This document shows, piece after piece, positions 57,301-63,300 of a DNA stretch of 64,000 nucleotides; the first letter of the stretch is position 1, and each line of letters begins with the position of its first letter. The stretch lies in assembly GCF_021462225.1 (NCBI RefSeq), contig NC_061797.1, positions 33,568,147-33,632,146 on the forward strand. Direction: 5' to 3'. This DNA is from Girardinichthys multiradiatus. Taxonomy: Eukaryota > Chordata > Actinopteri > Cyprinodontiformes > Goodeidae. Under the pieces are notes generated by a model, which ran no database searches, had not been told where the DNA came from, and saw only the letters and a list, made by a program, of their open reading frames with translations. Position numbers and translations under genes: made by a program.

Positions 57301-60300
57301 ACACTCCAGACTGTGGACTCAGGGAGTTAACCAAGCGTGAGAACCTAGCCAATATTTCCTCACCTTTAAAATCAACCCATAATGACGATAGAATAGGCCT
57401 GCCTATGGAAATATCTCACAGTGATATGCATGCACTCACATACACACACATGTACACAACAGCATACATAAACACAGGCACAAATACACAGAAAGAAAAC
57501 ACACACACAGAAAGGTAAGTGGAGTGTCTTTGCTAGTTGGTCCTTTTAAGTGGTTCTGAGATGGGAAATCAGCCTAATGAGAGAGTAATAGTCAATGATA
57601 GATGGGTTAGGGCAGACAATCACTGCCCCATAAGCATGAAACTCAGCCCCCAGTGCATGCTCCTGTATGCCAGTGTGTCTGTTCAAGTCTTGAGAGGCCA
57701 GAAGGTGAATGGAAAACCACTCAAGTATTTTGTTCCACTCTGAAAAAATTTCCTCCTGTTTTATTTTTCATAGACTCCCACTGTAAATGTCCCCAAACAC
57801 ATAACCACACTGTTAGATTTTTAAAATGTTTAAAGGACATCAATTTTTATATATTATTATATTTGCAACTTACAATTTTAAATAAATGAGTGTGAAAAAG
57901 CATTTCTAAAAAAATAATAGGAGAAAGCTGAGGAACACAAGAACCAATTGACTCTGACCAATGTCTGAGAGAAAAAGAGAATTACTTCATAATTTATCCA
58001 CTAATCCTTTCAGTTATATATACCTGTTTTATAAAGATGGCTACTCACCAGGCGGGGACCAGGTAAGTGATATTGAGTAAGGACCTGAAACTATCACGTT
58101 GTAGGGGGCTGGGATCCCAGTGGGGCAGGTCACTGGTGTGTGAATAGCATATTTGTCACTCAAACCTGTGCCACCTGCTGTACTGGCCTCCAGCTCATAC
58201 AAATACCTGAAGAGAAAATTAGGTAAAGAGGAATGGGGGGAAGATGGCAAAGGGGGACAGGAGAAGGACAGAGTAAGTAAGTTTCAATAAAAACCACAGA
58301 ACCACATTTCTTAGTCACTGCTTATCAGTTAATACCATACCAGATAGTTTTGCCATGTTGTGTCAAACCCAATCCGTAATTCTCCCAATTGCTTACAGTC
58401 ATGTATTACTTAATGTGACATTTCCACTGACAGTGAATGGTTTTCATATAAAAATCTGAAACCCCTCTTTATTCTGTGCTAAATAAAGTCCAGTGCAATC
58501 ATTTGTCTTCCGAAGATTAGTACGTACAGCCAACCAGTCTGCAATTAATTCTCAGTATTACAATTTACAGCCATCCTGTGAAGGTTTTGAGAACATAAGA
58601 ACATAAGTGAACAAACAGCATCACAAAGACCAATGAACACAACAGACAGGTCATTGATGAAGTTTTCAAGTGAACAGGGTTATATCTCACAGAGCACTGT
58701 TCAATCCATCATCTGAAAATAGAAAGAGTATGGCACAACTGCAAACCTTTGAAGAAGATCATTAATCAGAAAACTGCAGGAGCTGCAGAAATCCACAGCT
58801 CAGGTGAGAGACTATGTTGACAGGGCAACTAGTGGTAAGAAGAAAGCAGATGAGACCAAATTTTAAAATACTGCCCTACATGCAAAATGTTTTGTGGGGG
58901 AAAACTAACGTGAACATACAATCACAGCAGTGATGTATGGTGGTGGCAGCACCATGATGTGGTGATGAAATGAAATAAGAAAATGTTAATGGTATGCATG
59001 CCCGCCAGTTTAGATGACTGTTACTGATTTCATTGCAAATTTATTTTAAACTTCTGCCTGGCTATATTGGTTAGAAATAGAAAATTTATAAAACCATGAC
59101 AACATTTTCCAGCTTAACTGTTGCTTATAAGTGTTTCAAAAAGAACGGTGATGTTTCTGGTCACTTCAAAATGCAAAAGGTTCTTAAGTGCATTTATGAT
59201 CAGGCTGTTGTGACAGACAACAGTACTTCTCCATAGACAAAATAGTAAATGGTCCACACTTATATAGCTGATTTTTGACCTCATCTTGGTTCAACAAAGT
59301 GTTTCTCATTCATGTACATGCACACAGAAATGACCGCACACATCCAGTGATTCTATTATATTTATTTGTTGAGCACTTGTCTTCTCCACTCTACCTGACC
59401 TGCAGTCGCACCCTTAAAATACCAATAAAATTGCACAAACATGCAATTAAAATGTCAATAAACGGCGATTAAACATATGACTTGCCCTTTTTATATACAT
59501 CTTACATCGTTCATTTAATAATCTTTCAGAAATTCCCATAAATTTAATTCTGATAGAACTATACTTCAAAAAATGGTAAATTATCCTCATGGATCCTAAA
59601 AGCATCATTACGTATGTCAGCCCAGTTAAGGAAAGCAGTAAAATTATGGAGAAACCTTAAACTTTCTAACTAAGAAGGTGGAAAATTTTCACTTTTCAAT
59701 TATAATCTCAATAACAGAAGAGAAGGCTGGGATGGCATGATTTCAATCTTTGGATAGTTCAACAGCCCTATTTAAACATTATGAACACCATGAAAACTGT
59801 GCAGTAGCACATAGTGTTTAAAAACGTATTGTCTGTTCAAAGTTATCCAACGGTCGTGCTGAATAAGTCAAAATGTAATCACTTCAGCAACCCTGGGAAA
59901 AGAAATGCATTTTATTTCACTTGAGACAAACAATTTAACATTTATGCAACATTCAACCCTTCTGCAACACTTTGCCCCCTGGTATAAATGCGTAAAACAG
60001 CCAAATAAATTATTTTTTATTAAATTAAGATAATCTCACAATGATTTTTTTTTTAGAAAAATCCAACTTATAATTTAAGTAAATTCATACAGTGTTAATA
60101 ATGTTAAGTAATAATTGTTTTTAGCAAAGTGGCACAATTATTGGTACTTTTGCTGTCCATACTTTGTCTAACCCCATTTTGCCAATAAGAGTCTATAACA
60201 TTTTACACGATTGGAGCAAACAGATGAAGGGTTCCTTTACCGTTCCTCTTTGCTCAATCTCTGTAGATCACCTGAATTATTCTTGTTCTCATCTCTTTAG

Positions 60301-63300
60301 CTTATCCAACATGTTTTCGATAGGAATTAGCTCTGTGACTGTGATGGAAAATGTCTGATTTTGTATCAGGTAAACTATTTTTGTGTTGATTTGACCAAAT
60401 CTTTTCGATCGGTATCCTTTTAAAGACCAAATAATGACCCATGTACGACTGACTAGTAGAGTCAAAAGGGAATTTGCATTAAATGTCATGGTATTTCAAA
60501 GTGTTCATTACGCTGGCATTCTTATAAAGCTACCAGGGTCTTTGGAAGACATATAGCCCACAGCATTACAGATCCTCAACCATACTCAACAATGGGAATA
60601 GTTTGCTTTGCCACATATTTATCCTTTCTTTCATGTCAAACACAACTGGAGTGTTGCATCAAGGCTCAAACTTACCAATCTTACGTATTACCAAAGCACA
60701 CAGTACAAGTGACAGTGGAATTTAACAAACTCTAGATGTTTATCATTGGGCTGTTAGGACAAAAGGGCTGTTTTCCAGCATCACTCCCAAATAACCTTGC
60801 TTGGCATGTAGATACCATGCAATGGTAGTTATGGACACTTATCAAAAGATGCCAAACTTTACTGCAGTTCTCGAACAGAGATAACTTTGGAGGTTTTTGT
60901 TGTGTCCCTTAACATCTTGCTAACTTTGAGTAGTGTGAAGATAAATATGAAGCCTTTGCAAGTCTAGTGACCAGGAAGTCATAGTTTACCAACTACCTGA
61001 TTCTCCAAACTCTGATCAACATAGAAATGAAAGCATAAAAGACATTTGGATAAAAATAAACATTGCTTCTTTTCCCTATTGCATAAATGAACCCCTTAAA
61101 AAGTGAGTTTTTTTTTTTTACACATCTCCAACAGGAATGCCAACCAATATGTCCACATCTATATTTGATGAAAACCAAGTGCAAAAAACATTTTTAAAAC
61201 AAAATCTCTCTAATTTCAATAACTCTGATACTGCCTTTAGAGAATTTCATTGTTTTTACGTAACATCTAACAGTTTCTGGATAACATTTAATCATCAAGG
61301 ACATGAGTCTATGTCGATGCTTAAACAGAAACTACTGTTCAGTTTTATATCTTCCTCCTTCTTTGTCTCTAAGGTTCACCTCTTCCTCCCTCTTTCATGT
61401 GTCTCAGTGCCTCTCTCGACCCCCTCTCCGTCTCTCTTCCTCATGACATCATAAGATAGATTTCCCTTTTAAGAGCATGTGGCTGCTTGGTGCAGAGTCC
61501 TACATTAACTGTGTAAGTGGGCCACCATTTAACATTAAAAGCCTTTAATTTGCTATAAACTCCAGCACACATGCATTAATAGGCGGTGATGTTGGGTTAT
61601 TGTTCATGTGCCGAGCGTTTTAAAAAGGAGGCCATTAGCGCCTCGGCACCGGGTTAGAACGCACTCACAAAAACATATTAAAACTACTCATACGTTACTT
61701 TCACACACAAGCACAGGCACACAGAAAAACATAAATAAATACACATCAGTGGGACACATAAAACCAAGGCAAGGAAAGAGAGAGAGGGACAGGCATGGTT
61801 GGGAGGGAGGGGGTGAAGAAGAGACCGAGCGTGATGGAGAGGAAGAATTTTATCATGGCATACGGTTTCAGTGGGAGAATGAAGTTCAACACTTCATCAT
61901 TGGAAGATATTTACCTAAATGTAAACACCGCCTTGGGATATCAAAAGTAAAATTGTGTGTGTGTGAGTGCATATTTGGTAATCAGAGAGTGGAGCATTTG
62001 CATCTGTTTGGATGGAAATCCGAGAGAGAGAGTGTGTGTGTGAGTGTGTGTCCTGCGGGGCCAGCCAAAGGGAATAGGTTAATTCTCTCGTCATCTTAGA
62101 CACTTCCTGGGCTGCCCAAGCAAAGTGACAGCTAATCAACATTGTCATAAATAATCAATGGCCACTTTGAGCTGTCTCACGCGTGCACAAAAATAAGTGC
62201 TACACTGCACACTTGCACGCGCACACACGAGTCAGCTCCGATAATGGGGCCGATGCTCTCTGTGTAATTCTTGGCGCAGGGCTAAATTGGGAAAAGAAGG
62301 GAAAGAGGAAGAGAATGAGGTAAGAAGAAAATGATAGCAGGGAAGGGGGGATAGAGGCTGAGGGATGGGGTGAATGGGAGGCAAGACAAGTGATGAGAAG
62401 CGAATGGTCCGGACAGGAATGCCTTTTGGCAGACTATCTGGAATTAGGGAAAATTAAACGTCACACACATACAGTTCTATCTCCTTGCTTCCTTCCTTTT
62501 CCCTTACGCTCACACATGGGTGAGACAGGAGTACAGCGGGATGTTATCTCAACTTTTCTTTTTAGGGTAGAGAGAAAATGTCTCATGAGAGGGAAGGCTG
62601 AAGAGGAAGGTACCATTACACACTTCTATAATTAATGCAGAAAATTAATTTTGTAATTAAAAAAAGAGGAACGGATTAATAAAGGTTAAATCAAAATAAA
62701 CAGATAAATAAAATCTACGCTCTGCTGCTGTGTGCAAGCAGAAGCCAAATCTGATTCATGATTTTAATCCGCAGGCGGAATAATGTTTGCATCTGTCATT
62801 GGTATGTCAAATATTTGCTCATTAAATGACGCAAACAGACAGGTACGGAGTGCAGAGACATGGTCAGAATGATGGGAAAGATTTTAAAACGGGGGTGACC
62901 TCAATATAAACATACACTCAAATTAAGATACATGCACTAGAAGTATTCATTGATTCACATATGCACAAACTTTTTATGCGCTTGTTCGAGTGTGTCCATG
63001 CTTAACCTGTGTTTTGGCATGAGTCCAGTGTCGGTGTAATTCTGGTCTCGGTGACCTCCGGTAAAAACACTGCGCCCGTCTCTTATAAGCCTGTACTGGA
63101 AGATGTGTCCATTAGGCTGAGCGGGCTGATCCCAGTACAGTTCCACTGCAGATGTGTTTATTATCAGATGTCTCGGGCTTGACCACACACCTGGAGTGAG
63201 GCAGAAGTTAAGAGGAGAGGGAGAATCAGTGTTTCCACTGTAGTTAATTGTATCTATAATCATTTAGCAATAACCTCTTTATTTTGAACAAACTGCCATC

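Larger units (their letters stand above)
58207..63006. other. ush2a intron between exons 2 and 3
   Basis: 4.8 kb containing two decayed Tc1 elements (58.6-59.1 and 59.9-60.95 kb). The remainder, including a GT/GA-rich stretch near 61.7-62.1 kb, has no feature I can support. Confidence 0.6.
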